NCBI GenBank assembly: GCA_944358275.1
Contig: CALVQZ010000036.1
Coordinates: 1-5,835 of the forward strand
Direction: 5' to 3'
Length of the DNA stretch: 5,835 nucleotides
DNA from: an uncultured Bacilli bacterium
GTDB lineage: Bacteria; Bacillota_I; Bacilli_A; RF39; UBA660
The translations under genes were made by a program, and so were the position numbers. Each line of letters opens with the position of its first letter. Position 1 is the stretch's first letter. Positions 1 through 5,686 of this stretch are shown piece after piece. The notes below the pieces were generated by a model. It was not told where the DNA came from and ran no database searches. It saw only the letters and a list, made by a program, of their open reading frames with translations.

Positions 1-6
1 TACATA

Positions 7-25
7 CTCCTTCAAGGTTATTATA
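7..25 (-). promoter_or_regulatory. Possible -10 box and ribosome binding site of a gene starting just off the left edge
   Basis: Read on the - strand, TATAAT (25-20) is followed 7 nt later by AAGGAG (12-7), so a start codon would be expected within a few bases of, or just beyond, the left edge. This spacing closely matches the csoR promoter in the same window, where SD and -10 are 8 nt apart. No good -35 is seen 17 nt upstream (TTTATT at best). An ATG at 5-3 is only one base from the SD, too close to be the usual start. The competing reading is that a + strand ORF runs in from the left edge and ends at TAA 61-63. Confidence 0.3.
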
Positions 26-66
26 TAATTAAAAAACAAATAAATAAAGTTGTAAGGTACTAATTT

Positions 67-124
67 TCATTCCTATGTGTGCCTTGACAACGAGCCTCAA
101 GCGAGGCGGAAAGGAATGATGGCT
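67..124. other. GC-rich structured element upstream of the FkbM gene, possible structured RNA
   Basis: This island is much richer in G and C than the surrounding DNA. An outer stem TCATTCCT (67-74) / AGGAATGA (112-119) of 8 bp encloses an inner hairpin GCCTC-AAGC-GAGGC (94-107). A short GGCT (121-124) outside the stem can pair with AGCC (93-96) or its GGC with GCC (81-83), so a pseudoknot is possible. It could be a leader or small RNA on either strand, a transposon-end hairpin, or a protein binding site. I compared it from memory with common riboswitches (SAM, TPP, lysine, c-di-GMP, fluoride, THF, preQ1, T-box) and saw no match. The strand is undetermined; a T-run at 142-148 is too far from the stem to be a normal terminator tail. 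Confidence 0.4.
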
Positions 125-168
125 TAACATGAATAATATACTTTTTTTAATTTGCATATATTTAAAAT

Positions 169-174
169 AGGAGG
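169..174 (+). promoter_or_regulatory. Ribosome binding site of the FkbM gene
   Basis: A perfect AGGAGG lies 5 nt before ATG 180. I could not find a convincing -35/-10 pair for this gene between 64 and 165. Confidence 0.85.
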
Positions 175-179
175 ATTAA

Positions 180-1106
180 ATGTATACAATTGACAAGAAG
201 TTTAATAATTTAATGAATGTTTTTAACACCCTAAGTAAAGAAGAAATATTTGATAATATTAAAAACAAATATTTAACTTTATCACCTAAAATACAAAATT
301 CTATTGAATCTTTTTTCTTAAAATTTCCATACTGGGGAAAATTAAATAAAGATAACAACGAATATGAATCATTATATAATCGTACTATTTCATTAAAAGA
401 GCATGTTGAAGATTATATATGGTTATATAACAATTTAAGCGATTATCGTTCTAAAAAATTATTATATGCTATATTAAATAACTGGTATGAATTTGATTTT
501 GTAACAATAGATACTGCTTTTGAAAAAAATTTTACTCATTACTTCGATATGGATATAGTAAAATGTGATAAAAATGAAGTAATTTGTGATGTTGGTGCAT
601 ATACTGGTGATACGATTATTGACTACATAAATACCTATGGAAAAGAAAATTATAAGCACATCTATGCTTATGAAATTACACACACAAGTTTTGAAAAACT
701 TAAAAACAATCTTAAAGAATATCCAAATATAACTTTTAAAAATGTAGCAATATCAAATGATACTACTTTACTTTTTATAAATGAAAATAATATTGATTCA
801 TCTGCAAATACAACTAATCAAACTGGAGAATTACAAATACCTGCCACCACATTAGATATTGATATTAAAGAGCCAATTTCTTTAATAAAGATGGATATTG
901 AAGGTGGTGAAGAAAAAGCTATAATTGGATCATATAATCATATAAAAAATGATAAACCTAAATTACTAATTTCAGTTTATCATAATCACGAAGATTTATG
1001 GAAAATACCAAGACTAATTCACAATTACAACAATAAATACAAATTTTATCTAAGATGCTATGGTACTAAAATATTTCCTACAGAAATAGTTTTAATCGCA
1101 GTATAA
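180..1106 (+). CDS. FkbM-family SAM-dependent methyltransferase
   Basis: Predicted 308-residue cytoplasmic protein that would transfer a methyl group from S-adenosylmethionine, usually to a hydroxyl of a sugar or polyketide in this family; the substrate here cannot be told. The SAM-binding Rossmann motif I is DVGAYTGDT (residues 137-145), with the acidic ribose-binding residue in YAYE (Glu165). The family signature KMDIEGGE is at 237-244, and the C-terminus carries the typical YGTKIFPTEIVLIA ending. Residues 1-130 are a mainly helical, Lys/Asn/Tyr-rich region that I do not recognise; an N-terminal extension is common in bacterial FkbM proteins. The ATG is preceded by AGGAGG (169-174) with 5 nt spacing, which fixes the start. 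The gene converges on the ASCH gene with only 13 bp between stops. No signal peptide or membrane segment is apparent. FkbM genes often sit in glycan or surface-polysaccharide loci, but no such neighbour is visible here. Confidence 0.9.
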   Translation: MYTIDKKFNNLMNVFNTLSKEEIFDNIKNKYLTLSPKIQNSIESFFLKFPYWGKLNKDNNEYESLYNRTISLKEHVEDYIWLYNNLSDYRSKKLLYAILNNWYEFDFVTIDTAFEKNFTHYFDMDIVKCDKNEVICDVGAYTGDTIIDYINTYGKENYKHIYAYEITHTSFEKLKNNLKEYPNITFKNVAISNDTTLLFINENNIDSSANTTNQTGELQIPATTLDIDIKEPISLIKMDIEGGEEKAIIGSYNHIKNDKPKLLISVYHNHEDLWKIPRLIHNYNNKYKFYLRCYGTKIFPTEIVLIAV

Positions 1107-1119
1107 ATTATAATATATT

Positions 1120-1467
1120 TTATTTACTTATATTTTTCACTTTTACTTTTATACCAATTACACCATATTTATCTTGTTCTTCTTTAGAATAATACTCTTC
1201 CATATCTTTTGGACTTGCATTATCATTTTCGCCATATCCAAGCGATACTTTATCGAAAGCTTTATATAGTTCTATAAAGTTTGGATATTTATATAGTCCC
1301 ACTACTTCAGTAAGTATTTTTTCAGATGTAGTTATATTTGTAAATTCCATTAAATCTTTTACTTGTAATAATTGTCTTTTTTCATCATATAAACGTAATT
1401 CAATTGTTTTCTTTCCATATTTTATAGAATTAAAAGGCTTATCTTTTAACTTCATTTTATGTTTCAT
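1120..1467 (-). CDS. ASCH-domain (PUA-like) protein
   Basis: A 115-residue single-domain protein of the ASCH superfamily, a PUA-like beta-barrel fold predicted to bind RNA or nucleotides. The visible hallmark is the N-terminal segment GKKTIELRLYDEKR (residues 18-31), matching the family GxKxxExR pattern (Lys20, Glu23, Arg25), followed by a DLMEFTN strand (38-44), TEVVGLYKYPNFIELYK (53-69) and a closing KYGVIGIKVKV strand (100-110). Some ASCH proteins are enzymes: E. coli YqfB is an N4-acetylcytidine amidohydrolase using a Lys/Thr/Glu set, and another has been described as a ribonuclease. Here the YqfB KTIT segment reads KTIE, so that activity should not be assumed. The ATG start at 1467 has AAAGAGG (1480-1474) 6 nt upstream. 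The gene lies 76 bp downstream of the DHFR gene on the same strand and could be its third cistron, although an inverted repeat lies between them. Confidence 0.85.
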   Translation of the reverse strand: MKHKMKLKDKPFNSIKYGKKTIELRLYDEKRQLLQVKDLMEFTNITTSEKILTEVVGLYKYPNFIELYKAFDKVSLGYGENDNASPKDMEEYYSKEEQDKYGVIGIKVKVKNISK

Positions 1468-1518
1468 AACTAACCTCTTTATAAATAAATCTTACATTTT
1501 CTATTACATTTTTATATT

Positions 1519-1559
1519 ATAAAATGAATTCTTTAACTTAAGTTCATTTTATTTTTTTT
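1519..1559. terminator. Inverted repeat with T-run at the end of the DHFR gene
   Basis: ATAAAATGAA (1519-1528) plus CTT (1531-1533) pairs with AAG plus TTCATTTTAT (1540-1552), a 13-bp stem with a TT bulge and a 6-nt loop. On the + strand it is followed directly by a run of T (1553-1559), the form of an intrinsic terminator. On the - strand the stem overlaps the DHFR stop codon (1544-1546) and the A-tract precedes it, but no comparable T-run follows. It may therefore act mainly on + strand transcripts running through from the methyltransferase, and at best weakly on the thyA-DHFR operon. The stem is almost all A-T, so strength is uncertain. Confidence 0.45.
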
Positions 1560-2032
1560 GTATAAACAACATGCCTATATTCTATTTTTTCATATTTATG
1601 TTTGCTTAGTACTTTTCTATCCCAATCATCATACGAAAATTTTGGAAAATAAACATCTGCATCACATTCATCCTCTATTTCCGTAAGTAACATTTTATCA
1701 GCGTAAGCCATAAGTAAAGAGTATATTTGTGCTCCGCCTATTACCATTATTTCTTCATCAAACTTATGTATATATTCTAATAATTCATCTAGACTATGTA
1801 CTACTACATCACATTCATCTAATATAATATCTTTGTGAGTGAGTATTATATACTTCCTATTAGGTAATCTTTTGGGAAGTGAATTTAAAGTATTCATTCC
1901 CATTACTACTCTTTTCCCTATTGTATTTTCTTTAAAGAATGTTAAGTCTTCAGGAATACTCCAAATTAAAGAATTATCTTTTCCAAGTTCATTATTTTTA
2001 CCTATTGCTGCAATTAAAGTAATAGTAGCCAT
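1544..2032 (-). CDS. folA: Dihydrofolate reductase
   Basis: Reduces dihydrofolate to tetrahydrofolate with NADPH, regenerating the cofactor consumed by the adjacent thymidylate synthase; cytoplasmic. Numbering from ATG 2032 gives 162 residues, a normal length. Visible family features are the N-terminal strand ITLIAAIGKNNELGKDN, the substrate-site segment IWSIPEDLTFFK with Trp24 and Asp29 (equivalent to E. coli Trp22 and catalytic Asp27), NRKYIILT with Arg59 (E. coli Arg57, folate glutamate contact), the VIGGAQIY cofactor loop (97-104), and Thr117 in LLTEIE. The E. coli MGRHT segment reads MGMNT, so the NADPH-phosphate arginine (Arg44) is absent at that position. I prefer ATG 2032 over an in-frame TTG at 2044. 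The ATG begins one base after the thyA stop, matches the usual N-terminus, and the TTG lies inside thyA and only 2 nt past GGGAG. No strong SD precedes it, suggesting translational coupling to thyA. Confidence 0.95.
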   Translation of the reverse strand: MATITLIAAIGKNNELGKDNSLIWSIPEDLTFFKENTIGKRVVMGMNTLNSLPKRLPNRKYIILTHKDIILDECDVVVHSLDELLEYIHKFDEEIMVIGGAQIYSLLMAYADKMLLTEIEDECDADVYFPKFSYDDWDRKVLSKHKYEKIEYRHVVYTKKIK

Positions 2033-2033
2033 A

Positions 2034-2885
2034 TTATTCTGCAATCTCCCACTTTATTTGTGGATTTTTCTTTTCTATTTCTGCTTTTGGATACCCACGA
2101 ACTTCAATATCATCTATAGTAAAGTCATAAAAGTTTTTCTTTTCTGGATTTAACCATATTTCAGGTTTACAATCAACTGGTTCTCTTTTTAGCATTTTAT
2201 CGACATTGTCAAAATGTCTATCATATATTTGAATATTATCGTAAAACCATGTGAATCTTCCTGGTGTATATCCAAAATGTCTTGCAATTAAATGTAGGAA
2301 AACTAAATATTGCATTTGATTTATACATCCAGCTGTTCCAAAATCACTACTTCTTTGATGAAGACACATATCTAGATAATCTACACCATCTTTACCATGT
2401 CTAACTTTCCAATCAGTTCTATAAGCACAAGGTTTTAATCCATGTGGTTTATCAAAATCTTCTACTTGCCATAAATCTATATTATGTCTTCTACTATCAG
2501 GGTTCTTTTCCATTTCTTCTAAAAATCTTTTCATCAATTTATGATCACGAACTGTTGCACCATATGCTTGCCCTATAGTTCTATTTCCAATATCCCATTC
2601 ATCCCACCAAGTAACACCATACTTATCTTTTAGTAAATCTAAGTCATTAGATTCATCTTGATAAATCCACAATAGCTCTCCAATCGCGCTTTTAATTGCA
2701 ATAGGTCTTAAAGTAATAAGCGGAATTTCACCCTTAGTTAAATCATAAGTACACATTCCATGATTAACACTTAAAGTATGTGCAGGCGTCCCATCGGAAT
2801 ACTTTGGCCTTGGATTTTTGTCATAGCACCCTTCATCTAATATTCTTCTAAATATTTCTTTAGTATAGATATCTCCTTTTGTCAT
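2034..2885 (-). CDS. thyA: Thymidylate synthase (ThyA type)
   Basis: Makes dTMP from dUMP using 5,10-methylene-THF and releases dihydrofolate. The 283-residue length fits ThyA. Sequence marks in order: DGTPAHTLSV (31-40), catalytic Glu70 in GELLW, WWDEW (93-97), GQAYG (105-109), SRRHNIDLW with phosphate-binding Arg132-Arg133, the nucleophile Cys153 in KPCAYRTDW, QRSSD (177-181), Asn189, Tyr221 and the C-terminal FYDFTIDDIEVRGY (252-265). DGTPAHTLSV, PC-x-Y-x-T-x-W and FYDFTIDD resemble the Bacillus subtilis ThyA / phage phi3T ThyP3 branch rather than E. coli ThyA. The pocket is diverged: the usual G-x-P-F-N reads A-G-C-I-N, and the position of E. coli His207 is Gln219. ATG 2885 is preceded by AAGGAAG with 7 nt spacing. 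It is the first gene of an operon with DHFR, one base apart. Confidence 0.95.
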   Translation of the reverse strand: MTKGDIYTKEIFRRILDEGCYDKNPRPKYSDGTPAHTLSVNHGMCTYDLTKGEIPLITLRPIAIKSAIGELLWIYQDESNDLDLLKDKYGVTWWDEWDIGNRTIGQAYGATVRDHKLMKRFLEEMEKNPDSRRHNIDLWQVEDFDKPHGLKPCAYRTDWKVRHGKDGVDYLDMCLHQRSSDFGTAGCINQMQYLVFLHLIARHFGYTPGRFTWFYDNIQIYDRHFDNVDKMLKREPVDCKPEIWLNPEKKNFYDFTIDDIEVRGYPKAEIEKKNPQIKWEIAE

Positions 2886-2911
2886 TTAATCACTTCCTTT
2901 ATCCTAATAAA

Positions 2912-2940
2912 ATTATAAAATACATTAAATGTACATTCAA
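2912..2940 (-). promoter_or_regulatory. Promoter of the thyA-DHFR operon
   Basis: On the - strand, TTGAAT (2940-2935) and TATAAT (2917-2912) are separated by exactly 17 nt, a good sigma-A-type promoter placing the start of transcription near 2905. The SD AAGGAAG (2899-2893) and ATG 2885 follow, giving a short leader of about 20 nt. The spacer is nearly filled by a 13-bp dyad, TACATTAAATGTA (2921-2933), overlapped by a second palindrome AATGTACATT (2928-2937), which could be an operator. Confidence 0.75.
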
Positions 2941-3001
2941 TAATATTTATAAAAAATTTATAAAAAAACACATAAAACCTAATTATATAATCTTTTATTA
3001 C

Positions 3002-3026
3002 TAAATTTTATTAAAACTAAAATTTA
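3002..3026. terminator. AT-only hairpin at the end of the metal ATPase gene
   Basis: TAAATTTTA (3002-3010) and TAAAATTTA (3018-3026) form a perfect 9-bp inverted repeat with a 7-nt loop, overlapping the ATPase stop codon. There is no G-C pair in the stem and no T-run directly after it, so it is at best a weak terminator. The nearest T-run on the - strand is some 50 nt further on (about 2970-2964) with no hairpin before it. Confidence 0.25.
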
Positions 3027-5048
3027 ATACTCTTTTCTTAATATTCTAAGAGTATTTAATATAGTAAGAAGAGTTACTCCAGTATCTGCAAATACTGCTA
3101 AAATCATATTAGATAGTCCAAATAGACTAAATACTAGTATTAAAATTTTTACTGATATTGCAAATGCTAAGTTTTGTTTTATTATATGGTTTGTAAATCT
3201 CGATATTTTAATGCCTTTTATTATATTATTTAAATCATCATTCATAATTACTATATCAGATGAATCTATTGCTATTTCTGAACCCATACTACCCATTGAA
3301 ATACCTATATCAGATATTTTAAGTACAGGTGAATCATTTATTCCATCTCCAACAAATGCGACTATTTCTTTATCATTCTTTATCTTTTTGTAAGACTCAT
3401 ATTTATCTATTGGAAGCATTTCATATTTAACATTTTCTATTCCTAGTTTTTTTGCAATATGCATTGCTACTTCTTTTTTATCACCTGTAAACATGTATAC
3501 ATCTATTTTGTAGTTTTTTAATTTTGATATTACATCCTTAGCATTTTCTTTTATACCATCATTTACATATATACTTGCAATATGATTATCTTCTATATTT
3601 AGATGTATATCACTATCGTAATTGCAATTACATAAAGTTTTATTTCCTATTTTAATATTCTTATTGCTAACTTTACATTCTATTCCTAGACCTTCTTTTT
3701 CTTTATAGTTTGTTATATTTAACTTTTTTGTCTTGTTATTTTTTAATTTCATAATTGACTTAGCAATCGGATGATTTGAATATGATTCAGCATTTACTAA
3801 AATATCTATTGCATCTTTTTTACTGTAATCTTTTACTTCAATATTTTCTATATCAAACTCTCCTATTGTAAGTGTTCCTGTCTTATCAAATATTATTTTA
3901 TTTATATTAGATAAATTATCTAAGTAATTACTTCCTTTTATTAAAATACCATTTTTAGAACTTACTCCTATTGCTGAAAAATATGACAAAGGTACTGATA
4001 TAGCAATTGCACAGGGACAAGATATTACTAGGAATGTTAGTGCTCTATATACACTTTCTTCTTTTGGTATATCAAATATAAAATGTAGAATGAATATAGA
4101 GAAAATAGAAAGTATTAGTACAGTTGGTGTATATATTTTACTAAACTTTGAAACTAGTGTTTCTTTATGTGATTTTTTATCTGTTGAATTTTCAACTATA
4201 TCTAATATTTTAGATAGTGTTGAATCATAATAATTTGTTGTTGCTTTAATTTCTATTATATTTTTAGTATTTATGCTTCCTGATAAAACAATATCATCTA
4301 TATTAACTTCTTTTAATTCTGATTCACCTGTAAGCATAGATGTATCTAAATATGTACTTCCTGATATAATTACACCATCAGTAGGAACTTTCTCACCCTT
4401 TTTAATTACAAGTATATCTTCCTTTTTAACATCCTCTATATCTATTTTCTTTATTTCATCATTTATCTTTACATTAGCATAATCTTGTTTTATATCTAGT
4501 AGTGCTTTAATAGAGTTTCTAGAATTATTAAGTGCCTTTTGTTCAAGAAGTTTACCAATAGTATAAAGTGCGACTACCATAATTCCTTCCATCTTTTCAT
4601 TTACTAAATATGCGCCTATAGAAGATATTGTAATAAGCAAATTCTCATTTATAGTTTTATTTTTAGTAATAGATTTTAGCGAATTTATAAATGGTCTATA
4701 TAATAGTAATATATATGAAACAATTATAAGTATTTCATTAAAAATATCATTTATTTTTATATACATTCCAAATATAGCTACTATGATTGCTATTATAAAT
4801 ATAGTAAAATTATAATCTTTATTTTTATTAGCACTTTTACAATCAATATAAACATTTGAATCTATTTTTCTTATTTCATTATTTATTTCATTTATTGAAA
4901 CATCTTTATCTGTTTCATATATTAGTTTTAAAGTATTAAAATTAACTATTACATTATTCAATTTATCATTTTTATTTAAAGCATCTTCTATTTTTCTAGC
5001 ACAATTTGGACAATCTAAATTAACAATATTATATTTATATTTTTTCAT
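3024..5048 (-). CDS. P1B-type metal-exporting ATPase, Zn/Cd/Pb-like
   Basis: Membrane pump of 674 residues that uses ATP to export soft or transition metal ions. It has one N-terminal heavy-metal-binding domain with LDCPNCA (Cys13, Cys16), then hydrophobic segments near 81-96, 103-118, 135-148 and 152-166. The actuator domain carries TGES (240-243). The transmembrane metal motif is CPC (344-346) and the phosphorylation site DKTGT (Asp388). The nucleotide domain shows the P1B His-Pro pair (426-427), and TGD (521-523) and GDGIND (567-572) complete the P domain. The last two helices hold Lys634 and FADTG (Asp655), the Lys/Asp pair typical of P1B-2 (CadA/ZntA, Zn/Cd/Pb) pumps, and lack the Tyr-Asn and Met-Ser-Ser pattern of copper pumps. 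Metal choice is inferred. AGGAGG (5062-5057) stands 8 nt before ATG 5048, and the start overlaps the csoR stop by 4 bp, so the two are co-translated. Confidence 0.93.
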   Translation of the reverse strand: MKKYKYNIVNLDCPNCARKIEDALNKNDKLNNVIVNFNTLKLIYETDKDVSINEINNEIRKIDSNVYIDCKSANKNKDYNFTIFIIAIIVAIFGMYIKINDIFNEILIIVSYILLLYRPFINSLKSITKNKTINENLLITISSIGAYLVNEKMEGIMVVALYTIGKLLEQKALNNSRNSIKALLDIKQDYANVKINDEIKKIDIEDVKKEDILVIKKGEKVPTDGVIISGSTYLDTSMLTGESELKEVNIDDIVLSGSINTKNIIEIKATTNYYDSTLSKILDIVENSTDKKSHKETLVSKFSKIYTPTVLILSIFSIFILHFIFDIPKEESVYRALTFLVISCPCAIAISVPLSYFSAIGVSSKNGILIKGSNYLDNLSNINKIIFDKTGTLTIGEFDIENIEVKDYSKKDAIDILVNAESYSNHPIAKSIMKLKNNKTKKLNITNYKEKEGLGIECKVSNKNIKIGNKTLCNCNYDSDIHLNIEDNHIASIYVNDGIKENAKDVISKLKNYKIDVYMFTGDKKEVAMHIAKKLGIENVKYEMLPIDKYESYKKIKNDKEIVAFVGDGINDSPVLKISDIGISMGSMGSEIAIDSSDIVIMNDDLNNIIKGIKISRFTNHIIKQNLAFAISVKILILVFSLFGLSNMILAVFADTGVTLLTILNTLRILRKEY

Positions 5049-5329
5049 TTTGATAGCCTCCTATATATACTCATAACTTCATCAATAGATTCTAAATTAC
5101 CATTATTTATATCTTCAATCATGCAAGTTTTCATATGATTTAATAATATTTCATTACCTAATGCTTTAAGAGCACTACTTGCTGCACTTATTTGAATTAA
5201 AATATCGTCACAATATCTATCTTCTTCTACCATATTTGTTATTCCTTTGATTTGTCCTTCTATTCTGTTAAGTCTTTTTATATAATTGTTTTTCTCTTTG
5301 CCAGTACGCTTTTTTATCTTCTTATCCAT
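5045..5329 (-). CDS. csoR: CsoR-family metal-sensing repressor
   Basis: A small all-helical DNA-binding repressor, released from DNA by metal. The 94 residues include the family core RLNRIEGQIKGI (19-30) with the basic DNA-contacting face. The ligand set is Cys40, His65 and Cys69, with spacings (25 and 4) identical to the Cys36-His61-Cys65 Cu(I) site of M. tuberculosis CsoR. Tyr39 precedes the first Cys as in that protein. Nickel/cobalt RcnR, formaldehyde FrmR and persulfide CstR members differ in these positions, so Cu(I) sensing is the first guess. ATG 5329 is chosen because AGAGG (5342-5338) precedes it by 8 nt. An in-frame GTG at 5338 would use a base of that SD and is unlikely. It is the first gene of an operon with the metal ATPase and probably regulates itself through the operator in its promoter. 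Confidence 0.93.
   Translation of the reverse strand: MDKKIKKRTGKEKNNYIKRLNRIEGQIKGITNMVEEDRYCDDILIQISAASSALKALGNEILLNHMKTCMIEDINNGNLESIDEVMSIYRRLSK
5057..5062 (-). promoter_or_regulatory. Ribosome binding site of the metal ATPase
   Basis: A perfect AGGAGG sits within the 3' end of csoR, 8 nt before the ATPase ATG. With the ATGA stop/start overlap this indicates strong, coupled translation of the pump. Confidence 0.85.
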
Positions 5330-5350
5330 ATGATACACCTCTATAATAAA

Positions 5351-5379
5351 ATTATATACCCCTATAAGGTATGTGTCAA
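5351..5379 (-). promoter_or_regulatory. Promoter of the csoR-ATPase operon
   Basis: Perfect consensus boxes on the - strand: TTGACA (5379-5374) and TATAAT (5356-5351) with a 17-nt spacer. The start of transcription would be near 5344, giving a leader of only about 15 nt before ATG 5329, with the SD almost at the 5' end. Such a strong promoter fits one that is normally held off by a repressor. Confidence 0.88.
5356..5372. promoter_or_regulatory. Likely CsoR operator
   Basis: The 17-bp pseudo-palindrome ATACCCCTATAAGGTAT occupies the spacer of the csoR promoter. Its ATACC/GGTAT arms around a short AT centre and the run of C/G resemble known CsoR sites of the TACCC-N-GGGTA kind. Occupation here would block RNA polymerase, so the operon should be autorepressed and induced by the sensed metal. 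The assignment rests on resemblance and position. Confidence 0.7.
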
Positions 5380-5452
5380 ATAAAAATATTATTTATCATT
5401 CTCTAGAAATTTCATTACTAAATCTATAAGTACATCTTTTTTCTTTTGGATT

Positions 5453-5488
5453 AGAGTGTGCAATAAGTATAGTTATTGTACACCCTCT
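5453..5488 (+). repeat. Imperfect inverted repeat of unknown role
   Basis: GTGTGCAATAA (5456-5466) pairs with TTATTGTACAC (5473-5483) around a 6-nt loop, with one G-U wobble if transcribed from the + strand (an A-C mismatch on the - strand). AGA (5453-5455) and TCT (5486-5488) extend it past a CC bulge. No T-run follows on either strand, so it is not an obvious terminator; an operator or an RNA hairpin is possible. Confidence 0.45.
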
Positions 5489-5535
5489 TACTTAACTATT
5501 CTAAAAAACGTATCAATATTCCCTTATATTTATAT

Positions 5536-5565
5536 AAAAAAGCACTAATAATTATTAGCACTTTT
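5536..5565 (-). terminator. Intrinsic terminator on the - strand
   Basis: On the - strand AAAAGTGCTAATAA pairs with TTATTAGTGCTTTT. The TG/TG step forms two G-U wobbles only in the - strand RNA; on the + strand it would be CA/CA mismatches. The stem runs into six T (5541-5536). The asymmetry and T-run assign it to the - strand. It begins 4 nt after the stop of the 35-codon ORF and would insulate the csoR operon from transcription coming from the right. Confidence 0.7.
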
Positions 5566-5569
5566 AATG

Positions 5570-5677
5570 TTATACTATACATATTTTTGACTTCATATTA
5601 AAATCAACATACTTAAACATCAAAATTCTTATTAAAAATAATATGTATTTTTTACCTTTAACATTTACAATTTCCAT
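5570..5677 (-). CDS. Small 35-residue hypothetical protein
   Basis: ATG 5677 to TAA 5572-5570 encodes 35 residues, basic at the start (VKGKKY), with a hydrophobic middle (YILFLIRILMFKYV, residues 11-24) and a basic/hydrophobic tail (MKSKICIV). I do not recognise it. The middle could be a short membrane or amphipathic helix. In its favour are a TTGAAT-17-TAAAAT promoter just upstream and an intrinsic terminator starting 4 nt after its stop. Against it are the lack of an SD and the short length in AT-rich DNA. The predicted transcription start lies only about 3 nt before the ATG, so it would have to be read as a leaderless message. The unit could equally be a small RNA, or a decayed gene. Confidence 0.35.
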   Translation of the reverse strand: MEIVNVKGKKYILFLIRILMFKYVDFNMKSKICIV

Positions 5678-5686
5678 TATTTACCA

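Noticed and set aside
84..112. TTGACA at 84-89 as a -35 box for the methyltransferase gene.
   Set aside because: No -10-like sequence lies 16-18 nt downstream (CGGAAA there), and the hexamer is part of the GC-rich structured island.
66..133. HDV-like ribozyme reading of the GC-rich island (ATGGCTTAA resembles the J4/2 strand).
   Set aside because: The nested 67-74/112-119 stem does not fit the required P1-P2-P3 double-pseudoknot order.
1839..2153. A 104-codon + strand open frame with hydrophobic residues.
   Set aside because: It lies antisense across DHFR and thyA, whose conserved motifs are unmistakable; it has no clear SD and the hydrophobic look follows from the complementary strand.
5336..5338. 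GTG at 5338 as the csoR start, adding three residues.
   Set aside because: The codon overlaps the GAGG ribosome binding site that correctly serves ATG 5329.
5389..5463. A 24-codon - strand frame from TTG ending in DVLIDLVMKFLENDK, just upstream of the csoR promoter.
   Set aside because: The end looks like a protein helix, but there is no SD, no ATG near the beginning and a stop lies a few codons upstream. It may be a gene remnant, but chance is equally likely.
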